Assembly: GCF_015207105.1 (NCBI RefSeq)
Contig: NZ_JADEXO010000050.1
Span: forward strand, 1 to 39,102
Length of the DNA: 39,102 nucleotides
Origin: a cf. Phormidesmis sp. LEGE 11477
Lineage (GTDB): Bacteria > Cyanobacteriota > Cyanobacteriia > Phormidesmidales > Phormidesmidaceae
Reading direction: 5' to 3'
Part shown: positions 1-8,911 of the stretch, in pieces
Position numbering within the stretch: position 1 is the stretch's first letter
Layout of the letters: each line of letters starts with the position of its first letter
Position numbers and translations under genes: made by a program
Notes under the pieces: model-generated
Told to the model about the DNA's origin: nothing
Database searches by the model: none
What the model saw: only the letters and a program-made list of their open reading frames with translations

Positions 1-2927
1 CGCAAGACTTTCAGCGGCTGCACTTTGGTCTAGCGCAGAACCAGCAGGTAGAGCGGATTGAGGTGCGCTGGCCCAGCGACGTTGTGCAGGTGATAGAGAA
101 TGTCAACGTCAACCAGGTGCTGACTATTACTGAACAGTTATCTGACGGCGGTATCGCTCCAGTAGCTGTTGGGGATACGGTCACAACCGTCGAAGACACC
201 GCAGTGACCTTCAATCAGACAGTATTACTCAGCAACGATAACTTAGGCGATCTGCCGACAACTATCACCGCAGTAGATACCGTCAGTGCTAATGGTGGTG
301 CGATCGCGATCAATACAAACGGCACCTATACTTACACGCCAGCAGCGGACTTTGTCGGTACAGATAACTTCGACTACACCATTACTGACGGCGATGGGCA
401 AAGTAGCAGCGCTACCGTCACCGTCACCGTCACACCAGATTCGGTCAATAGCGAGCTGATCACTGACGGGTTAGTTCTGAATCTCAACGCCGATACAGGC
501 GTCTCTACAGATGCTAACGGAACCGTTAGTAGCTGGGCAGACGAGTCTGGATTTGGGAACGACCTAACTAGCGCTGGTGATCCTATCCTGTTAGCTAACG
601 CACTCAACGGTCGTAACGCTATCGAATTCGATGGGGTTGGAGACAAACTAAGCCGGACCTTGGAGCTCAATGGGCTACCGGCAGGGAACGCAGCGCGTAC
701 AGTGTTCTTAGTTGCTAAATATGATGGAACAGGCTACGGCGGTGCTGCCTATGGCGACGATGAAAAGAACCAAACTTTTGGTGCCGTTGTTGATCCGAGT
801 GGAAATCTAATGGCTCAAGGCTGGGGGCGCAGCAATGACTTCAGCAGCGGAGAACTTGGCACTGGGACAGGATGGCTTTTGCAAGGAATTGTTCATGACG
901 GGACGACAGTCAGCCAGTACCGAGACGGCAACCTAATCGGTAGTAGAACCCATACTTACAACACCGATGTCACTAATGGTGAAGGCTTAGTCATTGGAGC
1001 TGAGATTGACAGCACTCCTAATATTAATATGGACGTCGCTACTCTATTGATATATGACCGAGCGCTTTCTACTGGTGAACGGCAACAGGTAGAGACTTAC
1101 TTGCAAGACCAGTATTTCGGTACTCAAGCAGGACAAACTCCGGTAGCTGCCGATGACATGGTCACAACTGTCGAGGACACCGCAGTCACTTTTAGTGAGA
1201 CAACGCTGCTGAGTAATGATGAGCTAGGGGATATTCCGACAGCTGTCACTGCAGTAGATACTGTGAGCATTAATGGTGGTGCTATCACAGCTAATTCAGA
1301 TAGCACTTATACCTACACACCAGCAGCAGACTTTGTTGGAACAGATAGCTTCGACTACACCATCGCTGACGATGATGGACAAACTAGCAGTGCTACCGTC
1401 ACGGTCACAGTTACACCCGAGTCAAGCGATGGACTGCTCACTGATGGATTGGTCTTGAATTTAAACGCAGATGAAGGGGTATCAACTGATTCTAATAGCG
1501 TTGTCAGTAGCTGGGCAGACCAGACTAGTCTGGGCAACAACCTTGTCAGTGCTGGCGATCCTAGCCTAATAGTCGGTGCCCTCAACGGTCGTAACGCTAT
1601 CGAATTCGACGGAGTCGAAGATAAGCTGAGCCGGACTCTAGAGTTGAATGGCCTACCAGGGGGAAACGCAGCGCGTACAGTATTCCTGGTCGCTAAGTAT
1701 GATGGAACAGGCTACGGCGGTGCGACTTATGGCGATAATGCCAAGAACCAGACCTTTGGTGCCGTTGTCGATCCTAGTGGGAACTTAATGGCTCAAGGCT
1801 GGGGAGGAAGAAACGACTTCAGCAGCGGAGATCTAGGCACTGGTACAGGATGGCTACTACAAGGAATCGTTCATGACGGGACGACAGTCAGCCAGTACCG
1901 AGACGGTAATCTAATCGATAGTAGGGCCCATACCTATAACACCGATGTCACTAATGGTGAGGGCTTAGTGATTGGAGCCGAGATTGATAGCAGTCCTCAC
2001 ATTGATATGGACGTTGCTACTCTACTAATATACGATCGAGCGCTGTCTAGTAATGAGCGGCAGCAGGTAGAAACTTACTTACAAGAAAAGTATTTCTCTG
2101 ACAACCAAAGTGGTGGCGGATCGGGCGGTAACACTGGTAATCCGACCGACAGCGCTGATCTGCTTTTCAGTCTTAGAAATGGAACTAACCTAAACGGAGT
2201 CGCCGTTAGATCTGAAGACATTGTTCAGTACGACGGCAGTAGCAGCTTCAGTCTTTTCTTCGATGGTTCAGATGTAGGGCTTGGCGGCAGAGGCATGAAC
2301 ATGGATGCCTTTACAGTCATCAGTGATAATGAGATTTTAATATCCTTTGATAAGGCGATGACCTTAGAGGGTGCGGGTAGGATAGACGACTCTGACATCG
2401 TCAAATTTACTGCGACGTCACTGGGTGAAGTGACTGAGGGCACCTTCGAGCTGTATCTAGACGGAAGCGATGTTGGCCTGACGAAAGGAGAGGAAGATAT
2501 CGATGGTTTAACGGGGCTCTCTGATGGAAGTTTGCTGATTTCTACTCAAGGGCCATCTAAGGTGCCTGGTGTCAACGCTAGCAATGAAGACCTCCTGCTG
2601 TTTAGCCCGACGTCGCTGGGTGAAAACACTAGCGGGAGCTGGTCTGTGTACTTTGATGGTAGCGATGTTGGCCTAGGAAATGATAGTCGAGAATATATAG
2701 ACGGACTAGCAATGGATGCGTCTGACAAGCTGCTTTTCTCGGCGGCGGGTAACTTCGATGTACCAAGGCTTTCAGGAACCGATGAGGATGTATTTGGATT
2801 TACTACGTCCTCGACCGGATCGGCCACCGCTGGTAGCTTTGATACAGAATTACTCTTCGACGGGTCTAGTTTTGGCCTATCGACTGGAAACATCGATGCT
2901 ATCTCTCTGGCGATGGCACCCTTGTAA
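1..2927 (+). CDS. Giant extracellular ASPIC/UnbV - Big_9 - LamG repeat protein, 3' part
   Basis: The reading frame is already open at the window edge, so the gene starts upstream; any internal GTG start near 63 would cut a domain. The first residues (LHFGLAQNQQ..., IEVRWPSD, NVNQVLTI) are the end of an ASPIC/UnbV domain, the domain that closes FG-GAP/CRTAC1-like proteins such as the one at 18833. Then come two copies of a unit made of a cadherin-like Big_9 domain (VEDTAVTF, LLSND, TYTYTPAADFVGTD) and a LamG/concanavalin-type jellyroll (LVLNLNAD...GVSTD, WAD, NAIEFDG, YRDGNLI, LLIYDRALS). A GGGSGG linker leads to four repeats of about 66 residues centred on FDGSDVGL. No enzyme motif is visible. 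The likely role is a secreted or surface adhesin or matrix protein. Fold assignments are by motif; function is inferred. Confidence 0.88.
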   Translation, partial: QDFQRLHFGLAQNQQVERIEVRWPSDVVQVIENVNVNQVLTITEQLSDGGIAPVAVGDTVTTVEDTAVTFNQTVLLSNDNLGDLPTTITAVDTVSANGGAIAINTNGTYTYTPAADFVGTDNFDYTITDGDGQSSSATVTVTVTPDSVNSELITDGLVLNLNADTGVSTDANGTVSSWADESGFGNDLTSAGDPILLANALNGRNAIEFDGVGDKLSRTLELNGLPAGNAARTVFLVAKYDGTGYGGAAYGDDEKNQTFGAVVDPSGNLMAQGWGRSNDFSSGELGTGTGWLLQGIVHDGTTVSQYRDGNLIGSRTHTYNTDVTNGEGLVIGAEIDSTPNINMDVATLLIYDRALSTGERQQVETYLQDQYFGTQAGQTPVAADDMVTTVEDTAVTFSETTLLSNDELGDIPTAVTAVDTVSINGGAITANSDSTYTYTPAADFVGTDSFDYTIADDDGQTSSATVTVTVTPESSDGLLTDGLVLNLNADEGVSTDSNSVVSSWADQTSLGNNLVSAGDPSLIVGALNGRNAIEFDGVEDKLSRTLELNGLPGGNAARTVFLVAKYDGTGYGGATYGDNAKNQTFGAVVDPSGNLMAQGWGGRNDFSSGDLGTGTGWLLQGIVHDGTTVSQYRDGNLIDSRAHTYNTDVTNGEGLVIGAEIDSSPHIDMDVATLLIYDRALSSNERQQVETYLQEKYFSDNQSGGGSGGNTGNPTDSADLLFSLRNGTNLNGVAVRSEDIVQYDGSSSFSLFFDGSDVGLGGRGMNMDAFTVISDNEILISFDKAMTLEGAGRIDDSDIVKFTATSLGEVTEGTFELYLDGSDVGLTKGEEDIDGLTGLSDGSLLISTQGPSKVPGVNASNEDLLLFSPTSLGENTSGSWSVYFDGSDVGLGNDSREYIDGLAMDASDKLLFSAAGNFDVPRLSGTDEDVFGFTTSSTGSATAGSFDTELLFDGSSFGLSTGNIDAISLAMAPL
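159..2100 (+). repeat. Tandem duplication of a 980-bp Big_9+LamG coding unit
   Basis: The first copy begins near 159 (PVAVGDTVTTVEDTAV) and the second near 1139 (PVAADDMVTTVEDTAV), so the period is about 980 bp. Similarity runs through both the Big_9 and LamG parts, with long stretches identical at DNA level (for example around 600-640 and 1580-1620, and 890-945 and 1870-1925). The frame is kept. The second copy ends near 2100, before the glycine-rich linker. Confidence 0.9.
2150..2927 (+). repeat. Four protein repeats with the FDGSDVGL signature
   Basis: Signatures lie near 2257 (FDGSDVGL), 2457 (LDGSDVGL), 2651 (FDGSDVGL) and 2855 (FDGSSFGL), a spacing of about 195-205 bp or 66 residues. 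Each repeat carries an acidic segment (SEDI, DDSDI, NEDLLL, DEDVFGF) and a serine/threonine/glycine turn before the signature. This regular pattern with one hydrophobic strand cluster per unit suggests a beta-propeller or solenoid. I cannot attach a family name. Confidence 0.75.
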
Positions 2928-2946
2928 GCTATTGGTCTATGGCCTA

Positions 2947-2977
2947 TAGTCTGAGCCGCGTAAACGGGCCCAGACTA
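2947..2977 (+). terminator. Possible hairpin terminator after the LamG gene
   Basis: TAGTCTG (2947-2953) pairs with CAGACTA (2971-2977); after one mismatch GCC pairs with GGC around a 9-nt loop. It sits 20 bp past the stop codon at 2927. No T run follows directly, so it may only be a weak or Rho-assisted stop or an mRNA 3' end stabiliser. Confidence 0.35.
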
Positions 2978-3049
2978 ACCGACTAGGTGTCCCGTTTTCG
3001 ATTACGAACTTTCTATTTCCTAGGCTAATTGCCTGGGCTAGTGCCTACC

Positions 3050-3943
3050 ATGCAGATGCCTAACTTTTTGATAATTGGTGCGGCAAAGGCCGGAACGACC
3101 TCGCTCTATTCTTATCTAGCTCAGCATCCACAGATCTACATGAGCGAGCAAAAAGAGCCTCGGTTCTTTGCGCTAGAGGGTGAACAGCCTAGCTATGGCG
3201 GCATTACCCAAGGGATCAATCGAGGTTCGATTAGTACGCTAGCGGACTATCAAAAGCTGTTTGAAGGCGTCAGCGACGAAGTGGCCGTTGGCGAGGCATC
3301 AACTATCTACCTCTACAGTGAAAAAGCGAGCGATCGCATTCAACACCACATTCCCGACGCTAAGCTCATTGCCGTTTTGAGAAACCCAGCCGACCGCGCT
3401 TTTTCGAGCTACGTTCATTTGGTGCGGGATGGGTTTGAGACGCTTAGCTTCGCCGAGGGGCTTCGAGCAGAACCGAATCGCCGGGAAGAAAACTGGCAAC
3501 CTCTGTGGTTTTATCAGCATAGGGGGTTTTACTATGGACAGCTAAAGCGCTACTTCGATCGGTTTGACAGCCAGCAGATCAAGGTATACCTGTACGAGGA
3601 TCTAGTAAGGAGTGCTCAGACGGTCGCACAAGATATCTATCAATTTTTAGGTGTCGATGATGGCTTTGTGCCTGACTTAACTCGGTCTAACGTGTCGGGT
3701 ATTCCCAAGCGACGCTGGCTACAAAATCTTTTCATGAAGGACAACCCCTTAAAATCTGTCGTCAAACCACTGCTGCCTAAGCAGATGCGTAAGCGAATTT
3801 CTCGCGATGTTCATCGCCAGAATACAGGTGATAAACCAGCATTTCCTCCAGAAGTTCGCCAGCAGCTGATAGAGACCTATCGAGAAGACATCTTAAAGCT
3901 GCAAGATCTGCTTAATCGCGATCTTTCTGGCTGGTTAAAATGA
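3050..3943 (+). CDS. PAPS-dependent sulfotransferase 1
   Basis: This gene encodes a cytoplasmic sulfotransferase expected to move sulfate from PAPS to a sugar hydroxyl. The 5'-phosphosulfate loop is GAAKAGTTSL at residues 10-19, followed by the SEQKEPRFF segment typical of heparan-sulfate-type enzymes. The 3'-phosphate motif is LRNPADRAFSSY near residue 109. The length of 297 residues is normal for a single-domain sulfotransferase. The frame opens at a TTG at 3029; I prefer ATG 3050 because the nucleotide loop then lies ten residues from the N-terminus, as in relatives (ATG 3056 is also possible). It is the first gene of a six-gene run and ends 41 bp before the GT2 gene. The acceptor sugar cannot be told from the sequence. 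Confidence 0.9.
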   Translation: MQMPNFLIIGAAKAGTTSLYSYLAQHPQIYMSEQKEPRFFALEGEQPSYGGITQGINRGSISTLADYQKLFEGVSDEVAVGEASTIYLYSEKASDRIQHHIPDAKLIAVLRNPADRAFSSYVHLVRDGFETLSFAEGLRAEPNRREENWQPLWFYQHRGFYYGQLKRYFDRFDSQQIKVYLYEDLVRSAQTVAQDIYQFLGVDDGFVPDLTRSNVSGIPKRRWLQNLFMKDNPLKSVVKPLLPKQMRKRISRDVHRQNTGDKPAFPPEVRQQLIETYREDILKLQDLLNRDLSGWLK

Positions 3944-3984
3944 CAAAAGCATTATTCTTGTATCTCTTATTCGAAGCTTAAATC

Positions 3985-4929
3985 ATGTTGACGGTTACTG
4001 TTGTTGTCCCCACCTACCGCCGCCCCAAAGATCTAGAGCGCTGTCTTACTGCACTCAAGCATCAAAATCGTCCTGCGGATGAAGTTGTTGTTGTAGCTAG
4101 AGATACAGATAATGCAACATGGACGTTTCTAGAATCATTTGACGCCGGGGCGTTACCGTTGAAAACAGTTACCGTCAAGATTCCGGGGGTCGTAGCAGCT
4201 ATGAATGCTGGCTTAGATACAGCCTCTAGCGACATTGTTGCTTATACTGACGACGATGCTGCGCCTCTACCAGATTGGGTTGAACAGATGGAAGCCCATT
4301 TTTTGGCTGACGAAAAGATTGGAGCAGTAGGTGGCCGAGATATCCTCCACGGTATTACCCACATCAAGTTTATCGAAACCGAGCAAGTCGGTCAGGTTCA
4401 ATGGTGCGGGCGAATCGTCGGCAACCATAGCTTTGGGATAGGAGGCGCTAGAGAAGTCGATTTGCTCAAAGGTGTCAACATGGGCTTCCGACGAGTAGCA
4501 CTAGAGAAGGTTCGCTTTGACAAGCGCATGCGAGGAACCGGAGCGCAGGTTTTTTTTGAAGATGCCTGCTGTTTAACACTGAAGCGTCAGGGATGGAAAA
4601 TTATCTACAACCCTCAAATTTTAGTAGACCACTATCCAGCGCAGCGTCATGATGAAGATCAACGAAGACAGTTTGCCTCAACCGCTCACGTCAATCAGGT
4701 TCACAACGGTACCTTGAACTTGCTAGAGCACTTTTCGCCGCTGCAAAGAGCTGTTTTTCTCGCCTGGGGAGCGCTGATCGGGACAAGGGGAAACCGGGGA
4801 GTCGTACAGTGTTTGAGGTTTTTGCCTCAAGAAGGACTGCTGTCTGTTCGTAAAACTCAAGCTTCGCTGAGAGGACAGTGGGAAGGCTTGCAAACTTGGT
4901 GGAAGAGTTCGCACAAGACTACAGGGTAA
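3985..4929 (+). CDS. Glycosyltransferase family 2
   Basis: The product is a GT-A fold inverting glycosyltransferase of 314 residues. The N-terminus VTVVVPTYRRPKDLERCL is the nucleotide-sugar binding strand and helix of GT2 enzymes. YTDDDAAPLPDW near residue 86 holds the DXD-type metal site. FFEDACCLTLKRQGWK near residue 189 provides the ED motif expected for the catalytic base. No membrane segment is evident, so it should act at the cytoplasmic face on a lipid-linked repeat unit. It sits between a sulfotransferase and a GT4 gene on the same strand. Donor and acceptor are unknown. Confidence 0.9.
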   Translation: MLTVTVVVPTYRRPKDLERCLTALKHQNRPADEVVVVARDTDNATWTFLESFDAGALPLKTVTVKIPGVVAAMNAGLDTASSDIVAYTDDDAAPLPDWVEQMEAHFLADEKIGAVGGRDILHGITHIKFIETEQVGQVQWCGRIVGNHSFGIGGAREVDLLKGVNMGFRRVALEKVRFDKRMRGTGAQVFFEDACCLTLKRQGWKIIYNPQILVDHYPAQRHDEDQRRQFASTAHVNQVHNGTLNLLEHFSPLQRAVFLAWGALIGTRGNRGVVQCLRFLPQEGLLSVRKTQASLRGQWEGLQTWWKSSHKTTG

Positions 4930-5015
4930 GCAGTAGAGGTAGGCAGTAGCCGTAGAGTAAGCGATATCTGCCTATTTTAGAGGTGTAGACAGTAGCGAGA
5001 GTGTAGACAGCAGTT
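4925..5015. repeat. Degenerate GTAGACAGTAG-like short repeats
   Basis: The 150-bp gap between the GT2 and GT4 genes holds several imperfect copies of a unit like GTAAGCAGTAG, GTAGGCAGTAG, GTAGACAGTAG and GTAGACAGCAG. The copies are irregularly spaced. No promoter or hairpin is clear. Confidence 0.5.
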
Positions 5016-5079
5016 AAGTTAGTTTTCGATTTCCGAGTTATCAGCGAAACGCTTAGAAAGGGTTCACCAGGATTTATCA

Positions 5080-6222
5080 ATGAGATTTTGCATTGTCTCA
5101 CAAAATGTTGTCAAAGGTGACGGCCAAGGCCGGGCCAACTACGAGATTGTGAAAGAGGCTATTCGCCGAGGTCACCACTTCACGCTGATTGCGAGCAAAG
5201 TTGCAGAGGATCTAGCCGAGAGTAACCAGGTGACTTGGGTAAATATCTCGGTCAAACATTTGCCATCGATTCTTCTACGAGATCTGGTTTTCTCCTGGCA
5301 GAGTACACAGTGGCTCAAGAAAAATAGAGAGACACTAGATGTCGTTCAGGTGTATGGCTGCGTAACGGCTTTTCCTGGAGATGTGAATACGGTGCAGTTT
5401 TTACATAATGGCTGGCTGCGATCGCCCGTTCATACCGCTCGTCAGCGCCAGGACATATTGGGCCGATATCAGTGGCTCTACACCACCTTAAATGCGCGCT
5501 GGGAAAGACGCGCTTTGAATCAAGCTCAAGTAGTGATTGCAGTTTCTGAAAGGGTAGAGCAAGAACTGCTGAGCATTGGCATACCCAAAGACACGGTTCG
5601 TGTCATCTTCAACGGGGTCGATGTTCAAGAATTTGTACCTGGCCAGCGTGAACGAGCCCACTGGGATTTGCCAGAAGGCGTGCCGATGGCGCTGTTTGTC
5701 GGCGATATTCGATCGAATAGAAAGAATTTAGAAACGGTACTTAGCGCCATGGTCGCGGTTCCTAATCTGCATTTGACAGTAGTAGGATCGACAGAGGGGA
5801 GCCCTTATATTGAACGAGCCAAGACTTTGGGGATTGGCGATCGCGTCCACTTCTTAGGCTATCGGCTCGATGTCGCTGAGATTATGAAAGCAGTCGATTT
5901 CTTTGTCTTCCCTTCTCGGTATGAGCCCTTCGGCATGGTCGTGACCGAGGCGATGGCCACTGGCCTACCGGTGATTACCTGCAAGACGACTGGCGCATCT
6001 GAGGTGATTACCCCAGCGGCAGGTATCGTCTTACCCGAGTCGGAAGATGTAGAAGCCTTGTCAAAGGCACTGGCTACTTTAGCTGACAATCCCGATCGCC
6101 GCGCTCAGATGGGAAAAGCAGGCCGAGCGATTGTAGAACAACATAGCTGGGCGAGTAAAGCGCGACAGTATATCGATCTGTTAGAAGAGTTAGGTAAATC
6201 TGCTCAGCTCTCGCCAGCGTAG
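5080..6222 (+). CDS. Glycosyltransferase family 4 (GT-B fold)
   Basis: The product is a retaining glycosyltransferase of 380 residues with the usual two Rossmann domains. Visible marks are the N-terminal GDGQGRANYEIV glycine loop, the hinge AVSERVEQEL and VIFNGVDVQEF, the start of the C-terminal domain FVGDIRSNRKNLETVL, and the EX7E donor-site motif in EPFGMVVTEAMATGLPV. AGGA at 5069-5072, 7 bp before ATG 5080, supports the start. It lies in the same-strand polysaccharide run, 150 bp after the GT2 gene. The sugar specificity is not visible. Confidence 0.92.
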   Translation: MRFCIVSQNVVKGDGQGRANYEIVKEAIRRGHHFTLIASKVAEDLAESNQVTWVNISVKHLPSILLRDLVFSWQSTQWLKKNRETLDVVQVYGCVTAFPGDVNTVQFLHNGWLRSPVHTARQRQDILGRYQWLYTTLNARWERRALNQAQVVIAVSERVEQELLSIGIPKDTVRVIFNGVDVQEFVPGQRERAHWDLPEGVPMALFVGDIRSNRKNLETVLSAMVAVPNLHLTVVGSTEGSPYIERAKTLGIGDRVHFLGYRLDVAEIMKAVDFFVFPSRYEPFGMVVTEAMATGLPVITCKTTGASEVITPAAGIVLPESEDVEALSKALATLADNPDRRAQMGKAGRAIVEQHSWASKARQYIDLLEELGKSAQLSPA

Positions 6223-6309
6223 TCTTCGTAATCTTTCTAGATCGTTCAACTTTTAGACCGTTCAGCGCCCAGTCATCTAGCATCAACACAGGAATTTAAG
6301 CAAAAGACT

Positions 6310-7257
6310 ATGGAACAGCAGCCTAAAATCAACTTAATTTATATCGGCAGCATTGGGCATAGCGGTTCTACGCTGCTAGAGTCTATGCTTGGCGCACATT
6401 CTAAGATGACAACCACTGGCGAAATCCACATGTGGCCGCATGAGATTTTGCAAGGAGGGGTCAAGCCCTGCATCTGCGGAGAGTCAATCCTGGAATGTCC
6501 GGTTTGGAGTGAAATGCGTCGGCGCGTCGATCCCCTGAGTCAGCCTGAGCCGCAGATGCATCTGTTTAGAGAGCAGTGGGACGCTGGGCATACCGTACGT
6601 CTAGATCGCCTAAGCGATTTTAGTAAAGGGGCGCTTTCCGCAGACATTGCAGAAGAGGTTGAAGTCTACGGCCAAAACAACTACGAAGTGTTCGGTGCTT
6701 TTCTAGATATCATGCGAGAAAAGTATAGCCCTGAGCTGAACTGGGTAATTGATGCGTCTAAAGATCCTTATCGATTGCTATGGCTGGCGCGATCGCAGCG
6801 CTTCAACATCACAGTCTTGCACGTAGTCAAAAAGCCGCCCTCGTTTGCCTACTCTATGGTTAAAAGGCTGCCCAAAGAATACGCGAACCTTGTTCACAGA
6901 CGCCTATATGAGACCGCCAGACAATCGTTGAAGTGGTCTATTGAGAACTATCTAATTACTAAAACTGCTCAGAATCATCTCGATTCAGGTGACTACAAGT
7001 TAGTTAACTACGAAGATTTGGCCTCCGATCCGATGGGAACCTTTAAGAAAATTTGTGCAACGATTGGCTGTGAGTTTGAAGCAGAAGCCGTCACTAATTT
7101 TCGACAGGGTAGTCAGCATACGATTGCGGGTAATCCAATGCGCTACGAAGGGAAAGGCATTGTGCTAGATGAAAAATGGAAAACCAAGCTGCCTAGCTAT
7201 CTGCGAGTGACCTCTGAAGTTTTGACTGCTATGAATCGTTCAGTTTACGGCTACTAA
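6310..7257 (+). CDS. Sulfotransferase 2 (Sulfotransfer_3 type) with altered 3' motif
   Basis: The 315-residue protein has a clear phosphosulfate loop, GHSGSTLLE at residues 16-24. The KPCICGESILECPVW segment (residues about 52-66) is a cysteine cluster common in this bacterial sulfotransferase group, and DASKDPYRLLWLAR near residue 152 is also typical. The 3'-phosphate motif region reads HVVKKPPSFAYSMVKR near residue 171, where most relatives have an RDPR-like sequence, so the key arginine is replaced by lysine. It may still bind PAPS, or use it weakly. It precedes the polymerase gene by 122 bp on the same strand. Acceptor unknown. Confidence 0.85.
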   Translation: MEQQPKINLIYIGSIGHSGSTLLESMLGAHSKMTTTGEIHMWPHEILQGGVKPCICGESILECPVWSEMRRRVDPLSQPEPQMHLFREQWDAGHTVRLDRLSDFSKGALSADIAEEVEVYGQNNYEVFGAFLDIMREKYSPELNWVIDASKDPYRLLWLARSQRFNITVLHVVKKPPSFAYSMVKRLPKEYANLVHRRLYETARQSLKWSIENYLITKTAQNHLDSGDYKLVNYEDLASDPMGTFKKICATIGCEFEAEAVTNFRQGSQHTIAGNPMRYEGKGIVLDEKWKTKLPSYLRVTSEVLTAMNRSVYGY

Positions 7258-7334
7258 CGCATTTGACGACCAGCACAACCACTAACCCAGTACAGACTAC
7301 TCACACAGCACCTATTAAAGACGTATGCGTAGGA

Positions 7335-7362
7335 CTGATAGCGTAGCGCTACCGCCTATCAG
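7335..7362. repeat. Hairpin in the leader of the polymerase gene
   Basis: CTGATAGCG (7335-7343) faces CGCCTATCAG (7353-7362) with one bulged base, and the loop carries the palindrome TAGCGCTA. It ends 5 bp before the AGAGGA ribosome-binding site (7368-7373) of the gene at 7380. It could affect translation of that gene or be an extragenic palindrome. Confidence 0.6.
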
Positions 7363-7379
7363 CTAGCAGAGGATAAGAC

Positions 7380-8789
7380 ATGAATCAAGGACAGTCAATA
7401 TCGCCAGCGAATGCTTATACCGAGGTACTCAAGACTGACTCAGATTCAGCTTTGGGCTGGCTGGCTATCGGCGTATTCTCTGCATTAACGCTGCTTGGCA
7501 TTGCACTGAGCCTGGGTCAGAGTCTATCAATCGCTTTTACAGCAGGCTCACTAGGTGTTGGACTGCTGCTCTACTTTCGCTGTCCAATCATGTACGTCAG
7601 CTTCACCTGCTGGCTGTGGTTTCTCGTTCCGCTGGTTCGACGAATTTCTGATTTTAGAGGCGGCTACGCTGAGCCTAGTCCTTTTCTGCTAGCGCCTTTT
7701 GTAGTCACTGCCATTACGGGTATAGCGCTTGGGGAGTATCTTCCTAAAATGCTTCGCAAGGGTGGGTTTCCTTTTGCACTCGTCTTTATTGGATTGTTCT
7801 ATGCGCTGCTTGTTGGCATAGCCCAGGGGTTCGACCTAACCTCTATTGTCACCTCTTTGCTGGGATGGGTCGCGCCACCGCTGATGGGATTTTACCTCTT
7901 TGTTCACTGGCGAGACTATCCTACCTACCGCCATGTTATTCAGAAAACCTTTGTATGGGCTGTTCTGATCATGGGCTGCTACGGGATATATCAGTACCTC
8001 ACTGCGCCAGAGTGGGATATGTTCTGGCTAGCACAATCTGGATTTACTAGCGCAGGTAGACGTGAGCCGATGGGATTTAGAATCTGGAGCACGCTAAATT
8101 CTCCAGGGCCTTTCGGCAATATGATGAGAGCTTGTCTGCTGGTGCTATTTAGCGTTCGTAGCAAGATACTTGTTCCTAGCTTGATCACTGGATACCTGGC
8201 GTTCCTGCTATCTATGGTTCGCTCTGCGTGGGGCGGCTGGGTAATCGGGGTACTAGTGCTGATCACATCGCTGAAGTCAAAGTATCAGATGCAGCTAATC
8301 ATTACGCTCTTGGTCTTTGGCCTCGCTCTATTTCCACTGGCAAGCCTAGACTCGTTCTCAGCGATTGGAGAGCGCGTTGGATCTTTTTCTAACTTAGGAA
8401 ATGACGGTAGCGCCAATACTCGCCTCGCCACCTTTGGGCTGTTAGTGGAGCCGGCGCTGACAAATCTAGTCGGATACGGGATCGGCGATCGGCACTATGA
8501 ATGGGGAATATTTACGTTTTTGTTCAATCTAGGTTGGATCGGAACAATCTTCTATGTCGGGGGTCTGATTGTCCTTATTATCAGACTGTTTGAAGGACAA
8601 GACAGCAAGCACGATAAGTTCGTAGCGGCAGCAAGGGCCGTCGTGCTTAGCACAATGATTCAGCTACCGTTCGGCAGTCTCATGATCGACAGTTCTGGAT
8701 TCATGCTCTGGGTAATGCTGGGGATGGGGATCGCTGCCAAGAAATACCACCGAGAACAGCGACTGCATCAGCTACCGCCGCCTGCCTAG
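7380..8789 (+). CDS. Wzy-like O-antigen polymerase / ligase family membrane protein
   Basis: The 469-residue protein is strongly hydrophobic with about ten to twelve predicted membrane segments, the first near residue 25-45. The segment SMVRSAWGGWVIGVLVL (near residue 277) and the following loop with NTRLATFG and YGIGDRHYEWG (near 350-370) match the conserved periplasmic loop region of the Wzy_C/O-antigen ligase family, where arginines take part in glycan transfer. AGAGGA 6 bp before ATG 7380 fixes the start. Its place among glycosyltransferases and sulfotransferases fits a role in joining exopolysaccharide repeat units in the inner membrane. A ligase role cannot be excluded because the two activities share the fold. 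Confidence 0.85.
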   Translation: MNQGQSISPANAYTEVLKTDSDSALGWLAIGVFSALTLLGIALSLGQSLSIAFTAGSLGVGLLLYFRCPIMYVSFTCWLWFLVPLVRRISDFRGGYAEPSPFLLAPFVVTAITGIALGEYLPKMLRKGGFPFALVFIGLFYALLVGIAQGFDLTSIVTSLLGWVAPPLMGFYLFVHWRDYPTYRHVIQKTFVWAVLIMGCYGIYQYLTAPEWDMFWLAQSGFTSAGRREPMGFRIWSTLNSPGPFGNMMRACLLVLFSVRSKILVPSLITGYLAFLLSMVRSAWGGWVIGVLVLITSLKSKYQMQLIITLLVFGLALFPLASLDSFSAIGERVGSFSNLGNDGSANTRLATFGLLVEPALTNLVGYGIGDRHYEWGIFTFLFNLGWIGTIFYVGGLIVLIIRLFEGQDSKHDKFVAAARAVVLSTMIQLPFGSLMIDSSGFMLWVMLGMGIAAKKYHREQRLHQLPPPA

Positions 8790-8911
8790 GAAAACAGCCC
8801 CACAGAGAGATAGCCCCAAAGAGGACTACCTAAGAATGGCTGTATGTGTTTTCAAGTATTTCGCTAGGTCGACTGTCTTAGTTAACTATCTTTATGGAGG
8901 GATGACTCCCT

